Positions 8,967 to 19,463 are shown, numbered from the stretch's first letter. The stretch: DNA of 64,000 nt from Shewanella woodyi ATCC 51908 (GCF_000019525.1 NC_010506.1:4464001-4528000), one strand, 5' to 3'. Program-made: numbers and translations. Notes: generated by a model not told the origin, from the sequence alone.

Positions 8967-10971
8967 CCTTGAAGAGGTTTTAACCTTCATCAAAAAAGGA
9001 GAGGTTTTCTCAGGAAAGCTCTCCACCTCAGGCTGCTTAATCAAGATTGAGGAGTACCTGCCTGTTGTTTGTAGTGCTATCCATTCAGGTCATCATCTAA
9101 GAGATGACCTGCTAAAGCACTGCCGGCTCTCGGATGAGGAGCGTGCTCCCCATGAAGCCAGACTCACAGATGATCTTATCGCTTCGCAACCAATCACCTT
9201 AGTCGCTCTCGATTCCAGACTAGAGTATGATCTCGATTGCCCTAAAGCCCTGTCGACATCCTATAAACTAAGCGTCAAACAGAAGCTTTGGGATAAGCCG
9301 ATGAGCACTAAACAGCGCTCAGTAAGCCATGCCAAACACGATGAGTTCTTCCAAATCTACAAAGCCCTCATTGCCAAACTAGAGTCACAGTTCGGTAAAG
9401 TGATTGTGTTTGACTTAAAGGCCTACACACCGAACGACTCCGATACATCAAGCCCGCTATTTGATATTACAACGACTCAAATTGACCTAACGAGATGGCA
9501 GTCAGTCGTCAATAAATGCCGTAGTGAGCTAAAACAAGTCACAGTGCCTAATACAGAGTCTAGTGCGGATCTCGACCTAATTCATCGAGGAAGCGGCTAC
9601 CTAACTACGTACACTAACTCACATTTTGACCGCACTTTAGTACTGCCGATTCAGGTGAAGAAAGTCTATATCGATGATCAAAATGGTGACCAGTTTCCTC
9701 TGGTGCTTGATTCATTGAAGTTAGGATTAAAACAAGCATTAAGTGAAACCAGCGCCTTCTTCCAGCGTAGAATTAACCTTAAGAACCGAGTACGCAGTGC
9801 CGATATGTTGAGCTCGGCTATAGAGCCCGCTGTGCTCAATGTCGATGCCGCGATCTATAAGCTGGCACAGAGAGTTGGCATTCTAAAATATGTAAACCCA
9901 GTTAATATCACAGCTGAGCGCCGTCGTTTTGAGCGTGCCCCGAGTCGATTTACACCAAACTTTCACTATCGTCAGTTACCTATCGATGCCAATGGGTTTA
10001 AGCAGAAGCTTTATCGCATCCCAATCGAAACCATCTCAGACCCTGCGATGAAGCAGCTCTATTCAGATATGATCCACTCCTTAAGTGAGCAGGTCGATCT
10101 GTTATCTACCGTTGGCCAGGAGGCGTTTTTATATAACTCACTACGCCACTACGGTAGACCCGATGCTTTGTCGATCAACAACGCTAAATTTCTTCTGTAC
10201 GCAAAAGAGATTGCAGAGAACAGTGGCGAGCTCATGGACGCTAAAAGTGCCTGTGAACTGATGAAAAAGCAGGCAAGTGATTGGGGAATGAAGTGTAAGG
10301 TCAACTTAAGTACGGCGATTCTGGCTCGTGCTATGGTCAGCTCTGCCCCGCCTCAACTTAAAGTGAACACAAACGCTCAATTTAGCTATGCAGAAGTTCA
10401 AAGGCTTAACCACCATGAACTGGGCGTGCATATGGCGACAACCTTAAACTCTCGCCAGCAAGCACTAAAAGCACTGAGATTAGGTTTACCTGGTGCGACC
10501 CAAACTCAGGAAGGCTTAGCGATAATGGCCGAGTACAATGCTGGTTACATGGCCCATGGTAGACTCAACACCCTCGCCTACCGCGTACTGGCCGTTGACT
10601 CCATGCTAAACGAGCAGAACTTCTATCACACCTATAGCTATTTAACCGATGAGCTGGAGATGAATAGAGGCGATGCCTTCGTAACGACAACTCGGGTCTA
10701 TCGCGGTGGCGGTTTAACCAAAGATCATCTCTACCTCAGTGGTTTTGTTAATATCAAACAGTTATCTGCTGAACGTGATTTAACCAACCTTATGGTAGGC
10801 AAAACCAGTGCTGAGTATCTCGATCTTATTGATGAGCTAGTGCAAAGAGGTTGGCTCACAGCACCTAAATTTGTTATCGATGCAGGTCAAGACAGAGCGA
10901 TTGAAGCTAGCAGTGCGGAGAGTGAGCAATCAGCAAGCTTAAGCTACTTAATTGACAGTTTAAGAAGTTAA
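8953..10971 (+). CDS. FGase-like plus DUF1704 (QEGLA motif) metallopeptidase fusion
   Basis: At 672 residues this is longer than ordinary DUF1704 proteins. Residues ~30-280 resemble the N-formylglutamate amidohydrolase-like domain often encoded beside DUF1704 genes (HSGHHLRDDL, YDLDCPKALS, GSGYLTTYTN, LPIQVKKVYIDD), but the usual D-x-H-S-Y motif reads FDLKAY, lacking the His. Residues ~290-665 are DUF1704: zinc motif HELGVH at 488-493 and TQEGLA at 518-523 with the third-ligand Glu520. The same catalytic arrangement occurs in eukaryotic MATCAP carboxypeptidases. In databases the bacterial family carries the weakly supported name flavohemoglobin expression-modulating protein. GAGGAGG inside maoP gives a strong ribosome site, so it is co-translated with maoP. 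Substrate unknown. Confidence 0.85.
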   Translation: MQIYSLEEVLTFIKKGEVFSGKLSTSGCLIKIEEYLPVVCSAIHSGHHLRDDLLKHCRLSDEERAPHEARLTDDLIASQPITLVALDSRLEYDLDCPKALSTSYKLSVKQKLWDKPMSTKQRSVSHAKHDEFFQIYKALIAKLESQFGKVIVFDLKAYTPNDSDTSSPLFDITTTQIDLTRWQSVVNKCRSELKQVTVPNTESSADLDLIHRGSGYLTTYTNSHFDRTLVLPIQVKKVYIDDQNGDQFPLVLDSLKLGLKQALSETSAFFQRRINLKNRVRSADMLSSAIEPAVLNVDAAIYKLAQRVGILKYVNPVNITAERRRFERAPSRFTPNFHYRQLPIDANGFKQKLYRIPIETISDPAMKQLYSDMIHSLSEQVDLLSTVGQEAFLYNSLRHYGRPDALSINNAKFLLYAKEIAENSGELMDAKSACELMKKQASDWGMKCKVNLSTAILARAMVSSAPPQLKVNTNAQFSYAEVQRLNHHELGVHMATTLNSRQQALKALRLGLPGATQTQEGLAIMAEYNAGYMAHGRLNTLAYRVLAVDSMLNEQNFYHTYSYLTDELEMNRGDAFVTTTRVYRGGGLTKDHLYLSGFVNIKQLSAERDLTNLMVGKTSAEYLDLIDELVQRGWLTAPKFVIDAGQDRAIEASSAESEQSASLSYLIDSLRS

Positions 10972-10989
10972 TCTCAAAATAGTTGAAGC

Positions 10990-11021
10990 ATAAATGCATG
11001 CAGCTCTTAGCATGCATTTAT
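10990..11021 (+). terminator. Hairpin after the DUF1704 gene
   Basis: A 12-bp perfect stem ATAAATGCATGC/GCATGCATTTAT followed by TCTTTATAAT lies 18 bp after the stop codon. MITE-end-like sequence starts right after it. Confidence 0.7.
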
Positions 11022-11040
11022 CTTTATAATGATTGGTTCA

Positions 11041-11306
11041 ATACCAACCATTATAGATAAGTGCTCGACTCAGAGTGCTTTTGGGCAAACTAATTCAAGG
11101 CGAATGAATAATAGAATGGTCTTTCCCTTGTGAGTTCATTCAACGCAGAAGTAGGCAGCCAAAAACACTCCTTACAGGCGAGTTTTAGCACTACTGATGC
11201 TGCATTAACGAGCTTAACCGTAGAATAACTATGCTCCTCACTCGTTGCTTAGCCTCAGAAGCGCTAAACTCTCACTGAGCGACCACACCTTTATAATGAT
11301 TGGTAT
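11041..11306. mobile_element. MITE-like repeat, copy A (266 bp)
   Basis: The element runs from ATACCAACCATTATAG to TTATAATGATTGGTAT, ends that are inverted repeats. The interior (for example CTAATTCAAGGCGAATGAAT and CAGAAGTAGGCAGCCAAAAA) recurs at 14883-15196 in the same orientation and at 30404-30669 in the opposite one. It encodes no credible protein. A second, TIR-like half (ATAATGATTGGTTC at about 11027-11040) precedes it, between the element and the upstream terminator. Copies A and C are the same length, 266 bp. Confidence 0.85.
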
Positions 11307-11362
11307 TATATCCAAAAAAGGATAGATTAGGCGCCACTAAATCTGTATTTCGAGTGATACTC

Positions 11363-12004
11363 ATGCCTTCGACTCAAGCTCCCCACCCTTTGTTTTCCCT
11401 TAAAAAAAATATCATCTTCTACGCAGTGATGCTTTGTATGACACTACTGAGCATACTCTTTATCGACCGCCATCTGGCAGATTTTATCCATCAACATGAG
11501 GTTGCAAACTCATTCACTAAGTTACTCAGTAATATTCCGGCACTACTCGAAACATTAGCCGCCATCGCCTTACTATGCTGCTTAGTCCCAAAACTTAGAA
11601 GCAAACTATCTGCTCTAGTCATTCATCTGCTTTTTACTCTGCTCTTGGCCACTGTGATACGTTTCGGCGCAAAAGCCCTGTTTGGTAGGACTTGGCCTGA
11701 GACTTGGGTCGATAATAACCCCTCTTGGATAAATGATCGCATAGAAGCATTTCATCCGTTTGCTGAGGGGGTAGCCTATAACTCCTTTCCATCGGGCCAT
11801 GCCCTCTTCACCTTTGCTCTGGCCAGCACGTTCTGGTTTCACCTGCCCCGTTACCGCCTATTTTGGGCAGCCTGTATGTTAGGGGTATTTATCGGTCAGT
11901 TATCTCAAAACTATCACTACTTAGGGGATCTATTAGCGGGTGCAAGCTTAGGTGTTGTTTGTACGCAACTCGCCTTCACCGTCGCTCAAAAGTGTCACCG
12001 ATAA
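11363..12004 (+). CDS. PAP2-family membrane phosphatase
   Basis: The 213-residue membrane protein carries the three acid-phosphatase motifs: K-x4-R-x-WP (KALFGRTWP, ~104-112), PSGH (143-146) and S-x3-H-x3-D (SQNYHYLGD, 181-189). About five hydrophobic segments flank them. The family includes PgpB, undecaprenyl-diphosphatases and lipid A phosphatases; which lipid is used here cannot be told. An upstream in-frame TTG at 11300 falls in the MITE end, so ATG 11363 is preferred. Confidence 0.85.
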   Translation: MPSTQAPHPLFSLKKNIIFYAVMLCMTLLSILFIDRHLADFIHQHEVANSFTKLLSNIPALLETLAAIALLCCLVPKLRSKLSALVIHLLFTLLLATVIRFGAKALFGRTWPETWVDNNPSWINDRIEAFHPFAEGVAYNSFPSGHALFTFALASTFWFHLPRYRLFWAACMLGVFIGQLSQNYHYLGDLLAGASLGVVCTQLAFTVAQKCHR

Positions 12005-12019
12005 CTTTCGAGACTGTAA

Positions 12020-12892
12020 CTAACTCCACATCACCAAAATGGCAGCCAGGGCAATCAAGATTAAGGCCAACATATCCTTAATTTTGACTCGCTCCTTAAG
12101 CCAAAACATGGCAATAAACAGAGTAAAGAATACCTCCACCTGGCCTAATGTTTTAACATAGGGGACCGCCTGTAAAGACATGGCACTGAACCAGCCTACA
12201 GAACCCAAACAGCTGGTAGAGCTGATAAGTATCGTCTGTCTGGGACGCTGCCAAAGCCCCGCTAATGTGGCCCTCTCTTTCACGATAATGTAACCCAGTA
12301 ATATCAAGGTTTGAAGTGAGATAACTAAGAGCAATACCCAAGCCGCTCTGTGAGGAAAAGGTAAGCTTAAGCTCAGACTCGCCTCACGAACCCAGAGCGA
12401 AGTTAATGCAAATGCGCTGCCGCATGTTAGGCCAATCAGCGCTGTGGATAAGGAGATATCCCTTAAGCCTTGGCGACTGCTCATCATAAACACCGCCACA
12501 CCACCAATCGACACACCTATCCAGCCCAGCACAGAGAGTTGAGTTCCGAAAATACACAATCCAAGTACCGCTGCCACCAACGCCTCACTCTTGGCTAAAC
12601 CTGCTCCCACAGCAAAGTTCTTCAGCTTGAAAAGCTTAACCAGCAGAGCTGTCGCTAAGATCTGCATCACTGATGCACCTATAATGTAGAGAACAAACTC
12701 AACAGTGAAAACTGGCAATGCCACTGATTGCCACAGGTACAACCCAATGAGATAACCCCCAGCAATCGGCCAAGCCCAAATAAAGCGCGCTAAAGTCACG
12801 CCAGCAACACTCACCTCTTTGCTAAGCTGACTCTGAAATGCATTGCGCCACGCCTGCATAAAGGCTGCTAACAAGGTAAAAAAGATCCACAT
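12020..12892 (-). CDS. EamA/DMT-family transporter
   Basis: This 290-residue inner-membrane protein has about ten hydrophobic segments in two homologous halves, the drug/metabolite transporter pattern. N-terminal WIFFTLLAAFMQAWRNA and C-terminal AMFWLKERVKIKDMLALILI are typical EamA segments. Substrate unknown. It is convergent with the PAP2 gene, with only 15 bp between their stops. Confidence 0.85.
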   Translation of the reverse strand: MWIFFTLLAAFMQAWRNAFQSQLSKEVSVAGVTLARFIWAWPIAGGYLIGLYLWQSVALPVFTVEFVLYIIGASVMQILATALLVKLFKLKNFAVGAGLAKSEALVAAVLGLCIFGTQLSVLGWIGVSIGGVAVFMMSSRQGLRDISLSTALIGLTCGSAFALTSLWVREASLSLSLPFPHRAAWVLLLVISLQTLILLGYIIVKERATLAGLWQRPRQTILISSTSCLGSVGWFSAMSLQAVPYVKTLGQVEVFFTLFIAMFWLKERVKIKDMLALILIALAAILVMWS

Positions 12893-13128
12893 ATACTCAA
12901 ACTACCTAGAAATGCTAGTTTCAGAGGTGTTGTGCGAGTTCACGTCTAAACGCATTTGCATAAAAAGTCCCCTTTTAAAGTCAATGCAACAACGAAGTTG
13001 CCCTGCATAAAGCCTTCGTTGATGGGGATTCAGCAGGAGAATTAGTGCTAAGCATATCCCATGGGCAGGGTATGAACAGGGGGTTATAAATATACTCACT
13101 ATTAGTCAAATTAATACCAATCAGAAAA

Positions 13129-13153
13129 AAGCCCCAACGTGATGTCGGGGCTT
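13129..13153 (-). terminator. Terminator of the AbgT-type transporter gene, next to a solo MITE end
   Basis: AAGCCCC and GGGGCTT form the outer stem; on the minus strand it is followed by a T run. The T run is followed immediately by CTGATTGGTAT (13114-13124 on the plus strand as ATACCAATCAG), an isolated end of the MITE family. Confidence 0.8.
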
Positions 13154-13181
13154 GAAACTAACAGGAGCTCACGATTTAAGA

Positions 13182-14741
13182 CTAATAAGTGTAGCTAGCA
13201 CCAAGACCTAGTGGGAGTCCAAGTGACCAATACAGAAGTAACCAAGCACTCCATATCGCTAATAAGCAGAGGCTGAACGGTAACATCATGGATATCAGGG
13301 TTCCAATGCCTATATTTTTCACATAGCGTTGACAGTAGACCACCACTAAGGGGAAGTATGGCATCAAAGGCGTAATGATATTAGAGCTCGAATCCCCGAC
13401 TCGATAAGCGGCCTGAGACAGATCTGGACTAATGTTCAACTGCATCAGCATAGGCACCAGCACAGGTCCGATTAATGCCCATTTAGCCGATGAAGACCCC
13501 ACGAATAAGTTCACGAAACCCACCAAGAAGATCATGCCAATCACAGTCACTTCAGCCGACAGGTTCATCGCCTTAAGCGCTCCCGCGCCCTCGACCGCAA
13601 TTAATGCCCCAAGGTTAGAGTGAGAAAACGCTGCCACAAACTGGGCACAAAAGAACGCCATTACGATGTAGTGAGACATGCCGCTCATGGACTTAGACAT
13701 CGCTTGCACAACATCAGCTGAGCTTTTAAAGGCGCCAGTCATATAGCCATATACTAAACCTGGAAGCATAAAGAAGATGAAGATCAGCGGTACAATTGAC
13801 TGCATCAAAGGCGCTTTAAAGCTAGTTAAGGAACCATCAGCATCACGTAGCGTTGAAGTTTCAGGCACGGTTAACGAGAAGAAGCCGACAATTGCCACTA
13901 GCATCACTAAGGTTGCCACACGGAACGCTTTAATCTCGAGTGGTTTCTCCTCTTCCATCGCGGGAAGATCCACCTCTTCACGATTAACCTTATGAGTACG
14001 ATTTAGGCGTGGCTCTAGTACTTTATCTGTTAGATACCAGATAACCAGCGTAATAGGGATACAGGAAGATGCAGCGAAGAACCAGTTATTTAGCGGGTTA
14101 ACTTCAATGTTAGGGTCAACGATTTGCGCAGCAGCTTGAGTAAAACTCTGCAGTAATGGGTCGATACCTGAAGGAATAAAGTTGGCACAAAAACCACCAG
14201 AGACACCAGCAAATGCAGCTGCAATACCCGCTAATGGATGACGTCCTACGGTAAAGAAGATCACACCAGCAAGCGGAATAACCACCACGTAACCTGCATC
14301 GGTTGCTGTATGAGAGATAATTCCCACCAACACCACGGCCGGCGTTAACAGCTTAGCAGGGGTAATTCTTAACATGCGTTTTAGCGCAGTGTTGATAAAT
14401 CCGGAGTGCTCAGCAACCCCAACCCCCAACATAGCCACTAATACCACACCGAGCGGCGCAAAAGCGGTAAAGGTTTTCACCATACTGGTTAAGAAGCCGG
14501 TTAAGGCTTCTGGACTCAAGAGGTTATTCACCTCAATAGGCATCTGGGTTCTAGGATCGATAGCTTCAAAGCTAACCCCAGATAACAGAGCCGATAACCC
14601 CCAAACTGCAAACAGCAAAATTAAAAATAACATGGCGGGATCGGGAAGCTTATTACCAACCCTTTCAATGCCATCTAACGCTTTGCCTAATATACCTTGT
14701 GGCCCTTCATCAGGAAGCACCTGTTTGTCTGCTTTCATCAT
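13182..14741 (-). CDS. AbgT-family transporter
   Basis: The 519-residue protein has roughly 11-13 membrane segments and AbgT-family text: GNKLPDPAMLFLIL near the N-terminus, HTATDAGYVVVIPLAG and the conserved C-terminal GDSSSNIITPLMPYFPLV. AbgT proteins import p-aminobenzoyl-glutamate in E. coli; others export sulfonamides. The gene is single, with its own terminator. ATGATG at the start leaves a one-codon ambiguity (14741 or 14738). Confidence 0.88.
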   Translation of the reverse strand: MMKADKQVLPDEGPQGILGKALDGIERVGNKLPDPAMLFLILLFAVWGLSALLSGVSFEAIDPRTQMPIEVNNLLSPEALTGFLTSMVKTFTAFAPLGVVLVAMLGVGVAEHSGFINTALKRMLRITPAKLLTPAVVLVGIISHTATDAGYVVVIPLAGVIFFTVGRHPLAGIAAAFAGVSGGFCANFIPSGIDPLLQSFTQAAAQIVDPNIEVNPLNNWFFAASSCIPITLVIWYLTDKVLEPRLNRTHKVNREEVDLPAMEEEKPLEIKAFRVATLVMLVAIVGFFSLTVPETSTLRDADGSLTSFKAPLMQSIVPLIFIFFMLPGLVYGYMTGAFKSSADVVQAMSKSMSGMSHYIVMAFFCAQFVAAFSHSNLGALIAVEGAGALKAMNLSAEVTVIGMIFLVGFVNLFVGSSSAKWALIGPVLVPMLMQLNISPDLSQAAYRVGDSSSNIITPLMPYFPLVVVYCQRYVKNIGIGTLISMMLPFSLCLLAIWSAWLLLYWSLGLPLGLGASYTY

Positions 14742-14882
14742 TCAACCTATTTATTATGCTCTTTCACTTTTAAACTATGCCATCCATAGAGGACATCACT
14801 TAATCGTGTGTATTTTTTTATAACTTACTAGAATAAATGTCTAAACTGTATCGAAACTTAATTTACATCGCTCAAAACAATA

Positions 14883-15196
14883 AAACCAATCGGTATAAGA
14901 AGTTGACCTACTCAGAGTTTTTTTGGGAAACTAATTCAAGGCGAATGAATGATAGAATGGTTGTTCCCTTGTGAATTTATTCAACGCAGAAGTAGGCAGC
15001 CAAAAACACTCCTTACAGGCGAGTTTTAGCGGTGCTGATGCTGTGTTAACGAGCTTGACCGTAGAATGACTATGCTCTTCACTCGTTGCAAACCACATGG
15101 ATGTGGTGAATGTCATTAATGCAGGAGCAATTAAAGACCTTGCCTCAGGACCGCTAAACTTTCGCTGAGAGATCAAATCTTTATACTGATTGGTAT
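14883..15196. mobile_element. MITE-like repeat, copy B (314 bp, with 49-bp inserted segment)
   Basis: Same family and orientation as the 11.0-kb copy; ends are AAACCAATCGGTATAAG and TTATACTGATTGGTAT. Relative to the other copies it has about 49 extra bases at 15090-15138. That segment contains the hairpin ACCACAT-GG-ATGTGGT followed by GAATG, the same unit found in the hairpin array near the rRNA operon (60307-60322). The element fills most of the 521-bp gap between the AbgT gene and kdsA. Confidence 0.88.
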
Positions 15197-15197
15197 A

Positions 15198-15219
15198 AAC
15201 CCTGACATGATGCAGGGTT
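15198..15219 (-). terminator. Probable kdsA terminator adjoining MITE copy B
   Basis: AACCCTG/CAGGGTT hairpin 43 bp after kdsA; on the minus strand the stem runs straight into TTTATACCAATCAG, the end of MITE copy B. The short T run makes termination strength uncertain. Confidence 0.55.
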
Positions 15220-15262
15220 CTATTTATTAAATTAGCCTAAAACGGCTTAACACACTCAGAAG

Positions 15263-16180
<918 letters not shown>

Positions 16181-16186
16181 TCAGGC

Positions 16187-17440
16187 CTAGCTTGCCACTA
16201 TTTGCAAGATCTGGCCACACATCCACGCCATATAGGTGCCCACAGCATAGCCTAATACAGCCAGTAATACACCGACTGGCGCCAATGCAGGATGGAATGC
16301 TGCTGCAACCACAGGAGCAGATGCCGCGCCGCCCACATTCGCCTGACTTCCCACCGCCATATAAAACAGTGGTGCTTTTATCAATTTTGCCACAATCAGC
16401 ATAAAACTGGCGTGAACCAGCATCCAGATAATACCGATAGCGAAATACCACAGATTCTCTGCATCAAATAATTTAGAGACATCCATATGTAAGCCGATGG
16501 TAGCGACCAAAATATAGAGGAAAGCTGAAGCAACTTTAGATGCACCAGCAGCCTCTAGATGACGTACAGGGCTAAAGGACATCGCCAAACCTATGGTCGT
16601 CACAGTCACGATCAACCAGAAAAACTTAGAGGTCAAGCTGTAATCGCGAGTCCAAGGGTAGTTAGCTTCAAAGAATGGACCTAAGAAGTCGGCAACCACG
16701 TGGGCAAGGCCTGTGACACCAAAACCGACCGCCACTATCATCATCAGATCGTTAAGACTAGGAATACGGGCATTTTCAGCATGGTACTTCTCAACTTTAT
16801 CCTTTAACGCTTCAAGTGCTGAAGTATCTGCGCCAGTTTTAGCATCTATCTGCTTCGCCTTTGATGCCATAAATAGCAAGACCGCCATCCAGATATTGGC
16901 CACAATAACGTCTACTGTAACCATAATAGAGAAGATATCACCGCCAGCTTCATAGATCTCTTTCATCGCCGCTTGGTTAGCACCGCCACCGATCCAGCTC
17001 CCCGCCAGTGTTGTCATTCCGCGCCATACCGCTTCTGGTCCCTGCACACCAAGAATTTCAGGGTGAATAGCCGACACAATCAGCAAGGCAATCGGGCCAC
17101 CTATCACGATACCAACAGTTCCCGTCAGGAACATGATGATCGCTTTAGGTCCCAAAGACATAATGGCCTTAAGATCGACACTTAAGATCAATAAAACTAA
17201 ACATGCTGGCAGTAGATAACGCGATGCTACAAAGTAAAGCTGGGAAGTATGACCGTCGATAATATTGAAAGTATTGAGCAGTGAAGGTAAGAAGTAGCAC
17301 ATTAGCAGTGCCGGAATAAAGGTATAAAACTTGGTCCAAAATGGATGCTTACTGTGGCTAGTATAAAATACAAAACCCAATACAAGGGCCAATATTCCTA
17401 ATCCAGTGGCATCGTTGGTCACTAATGCAGTGCTACTCAT
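16187..17440 (-). CDS. DUF819-family inner-membrane protein
   Basis: This 417-residue membrane protein has about ten to eleven hydrophobic helices. GSWIGGGANQAAMKEI and the C-terminal SQANVGGAASAPVVAAAFHP are characteristic DUF819 repeats and resemble carboxylate/sodium-type carriers. Function unknown. The GTG/ATG choice: ATG 17440 has GGGAG upstream, while ATG 17458 has no ribosome site. It is inserted between sirB1 and kdsA, 75 bp before kdsA. Confidence 0.82.
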   Translation of the reverse strand: MSSTALVTNDATGLGILALVLGFVFYTSHSKHPFWTKFYTFIPALLMCYFLPSLLNTFNIIDGHTSQLYFVASRYLLPACLVLLILSVDLKAIMSLGPKAIIMFLTGTVGIVIGGPIALLIVSAIHPEILGVQGPEAVWRGMTTLAGSWIGGGANQAAMKEIYEAGGDIFSIMVTVDVIVANIWMAVLLFMASKAKQIDAKTGADTSALEALKDKVEKYHAENARIPSLNDLMMIVAVGFGVTGLAHVVADFLGPFFEANYPWTRDYSLTSKFFWLIVTVTTIGLAMSFSPVRHLEAAGASKVASAFLYILVATIGLHMDVSKLFDAENLWYFAIGIIWMLVHASFMLIVAKLIKAPLFYMAVGSQANVGGAASAPVVAAAFHPALAPVGVLLAVLGYAVGTYMAWMCGQILQIVAS

Positions 17441-17566
17441 CCTAGTATAATCTCCCATCCATAATTATTATTGTATTTTTTATTTGTTGATTTTATTTGT
17501 ATTTATTTTTATACGATCAAAATATAAGACGGTAGTCCCTGAACTACCGTCATCAAGCTCACTAAT

Positions 17567-18355
17567 CTAGTGATAGATCTCCTGCTCCTCTCTTAGCTCT
17601 TTCAATTGCATCTTCACCAGTTCAATCACAGGATCATGAGGACTGTTATCGACGAAATGCTTGAGATCGGCAGCAGCGACATTGATGCAACCTAACTGCT
17701 GAGCAATAAAAGCACGCTCACGGTTAAGATTGAGATCGTCTGGGTGCCACTGCAACAACAAGTTACAGCACTCCAGAGCTGGTTCAAACTTATGGGAGAC
17801 GATACAGCCCGCTTTAAGCTCATGGATCATACGTGACACCAAACGCTTTAAACTAACTGGCTTAAGGTAACTTGCCTTAAATGGCACACCATTACCTAGC
17901 TCACCTCGAACTAACACATGCAGTTGATGACGGGTTAACTCGCTACCGTTCATAGGATCGATATACTTAACCACACCATCAATTCGACTAGACAGCACCG
18001 TTGTTCCTGGAAGTAATAAAGGTTCCAGCTTTAGATCTAACTGCTTGGCTAATAGCATCAATACCGTGGCTAACGTGGTGCTATTTCCCTGACGGCTGCT
18101 GATGCAGGTTCCAAGATCGGCAGCCTCAACACTAAAATAGGGCTGACGTATGCAAAAGCCTAAATCTTGATAAAACCAACGCAGTAACCCCGCAAGACGT
18201 TCGTGCCTATCCACCACATAGTGACTAAGCACAGACCCTGCTAACTCAAGCCAAGCCCAATTAGCTGACTCAGCTTTTGAAAAGTTCAGATGAGCGCCGA
18301 TCTCAAATGCCATTTCAGGCAGTGCAATCTCATTTTTAAGAGGCAAAGTGGTCAT
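17567..18355 (-). CDS. sirB1: SirB1 family protein (transglutaminase-like plus TPR)
   Basis: The 262-residue protein matches the SirB1/YchA family: the central stretch LGTCISSRQGNSTTLATVLMLLAKQLDL and LLPGTTVLSSR resemble a transglutaminase-like fold, and the C-terminal ~70 residues form TPR-like helices. Biochemical role unknown; the gene normally sits between sirB2 and kdsA. Its ATG overlaps the sirB2 stop (TAATG). Confidence 0.85.
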   Translation of the reverse strand: MTTLPLKNEIALPEMAFEIGAHLNFSKAESANWAWLELAGSVLSHYVVDRHERLAGLLRWFYQDLGFCIRQPYFSVEAADLGTCISSRQGNSTTLATVLMLLAKQLDLKLEPLLLPGTTVLSSRIDGVVKYIDPMNGSELTRHQLHVLVRGELGNGVPFKASYLKPVSLKRLVSRMIHELKAGCIVSHKFEPALECCNLLLQWHPDDLNLNRERAFIAQQLGCINVAAADLKHFVDNSPHDPVIELVKMQLKELREEQEIYH

Positions 18356-18750
18356 TATCCTAACAACATAGCTTGTTTAAACATGGCAAGCTTAGCAGCA
18401 TAAACCACCCAAGCAATTGCACCTAAAGCCGCAAAGGTTTTGAACAACTTATTGCGGTTAGCTTTTAACGCAATCGTCGCTAAAAGTATGTAAGCAACAA
18501 CTGCACCTAGCTTTTCTGACAGCCAAGGATCCACAAACGGATACTGCTTGATGATGAAGCAAAGTGTTAGGCCTGAAAGAAGTAGAAAAGTATCTATTAC
18601 ATGGGGAGCTATTTTAACTAGCTTCTTCTGCATGATAGGAGAGTCACGAAGATGTAGTGCAAAACGCACGATAAAAAACAGCACACTTACCGCAACAAGC
18701 GTTAAATGAAGGTGCTTAATCGCCGGGTACAGATTATTCAAAGTTTCCAT
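18355..18750 (-). CDS. sirB2: SirB2 family integral membrane protein
   Basis: This 131-residue protein has four hydrophobic helices and the YPAIKHLHLTLVAVSVLFF start typical of SirB2. Function unknown. In related bacteria it directly follows prmC; here prmC lies 5.5 kb away, so sirB2 is now first in its transcript and needs its own promoter. Confidence 0.88.
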   Translation of the reverse strand: METLNNLYPAIKHLHLTLVAVSVLFFIVRFALHLRDSPIMQKKLVKIAPHVIDTFLLLSGLTLCFIIKQYPFVDPWLSEKLGAVVAYILLATIALKANRNKLFKTFAALGAIAWVVYAAKLAMFKQAMLLG

Positions 18751-18982
18751 TTTAATACTTACTTTGCTGACAAAGGCGGTAGTGTACCCGATCCCCTTAA
18801 TCTAAACCAATATCATGCTCATAAACTCTGCAAATGAGCAGAAAACAATCGAAAAATTCAGGCCAAGCTGATCCTCATTAAAATCAGCACTTCTCACTGC
18901 TCAATTAAGTGGTTAAAACAGAGCCAAGTTGTGTCAGTATTTCAAAACTAATTTATGCTAACTACAAAATAAGGAGAACCTA

Positions 18983-19414
18983 ATGTCCCAAACTGCTACA
19001 CGTAAGTTCACACTCGATGAAAGCAAGGAGTTTGCCAATGCAGTTGAACAAAAAATTGCTGAATTTAATTGGCAACAATGGGAGGTTTCAGAGCGCTTAC
19101 CTTTAGGCTTGAAGCTCGAAAGTGAAACAGGGGAACTATTAGCGGGTTTCTCGGCTCGAACTTTCGGTAACTGGTTGCAGATAGACAACCTCTGGGTATC
19201 TGAGTCACTCAGGGGACAAAGCATAGGTGCACAACTGCTTACAGAAGCTGAGTCTATCGCCATAGAGCGTGGCTGCATCTACGCAATCTTAGACACCCTA
19301 AACTTTCAAGCCCGCCCCTTCTACGAAGCCAGAGGGTATACCCTCCAATGGACTCAAGAAGCCTACCCCAAAACAGGCTGTAAGTACTTTATGGTAAAAC
19401 ACCTTACAGAATAA
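18983..19414 (+). CDS. GNAT-family N-acetyltransferase
   Basis: This 143-residue protein has GNAT motif A LWVSESLRGQSIGAQLLTEAE (about 72-92) with acetyl-CoA loop RGQSIG, and motif B FYEARGYTLQW. It resembles small-molecule acetyltransferases; substrate unknown. AAGGAG lies 7 nt before the ATG. It stands alone inside the DNA that separates sirB2 from prmC and has a terminator after it. Confidence 0.85.
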   Translation: MSQTATRKFTLDESKEFANAVEQKIAEFNWQQWEVSERLPLGLKLESETGELLAGFSARTFGNWLQIDNLWVSESLRGQSIGAQLLTEAESIAIERGCIYAILDTLNFQARPFYEARGYTLQWTQEAYPKTGCKYFMVKHLTE

Positions 19415-19463
19415 ATAGTACCTATATGCTGGCAGAAACTAAACATATGCAGGAATAAGAAAA

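Noticed and set aside
12902..13099. 65-codon frame between the DMT and AbgT genes
   Set aside because: No recognisable domain or ribosome site; the stretch looks non-coding.
14931..15176. 81-codon frame inside MITE copy B
   Set aside because: Not open in copies A and C and no ribosome site; a product of the repeat.
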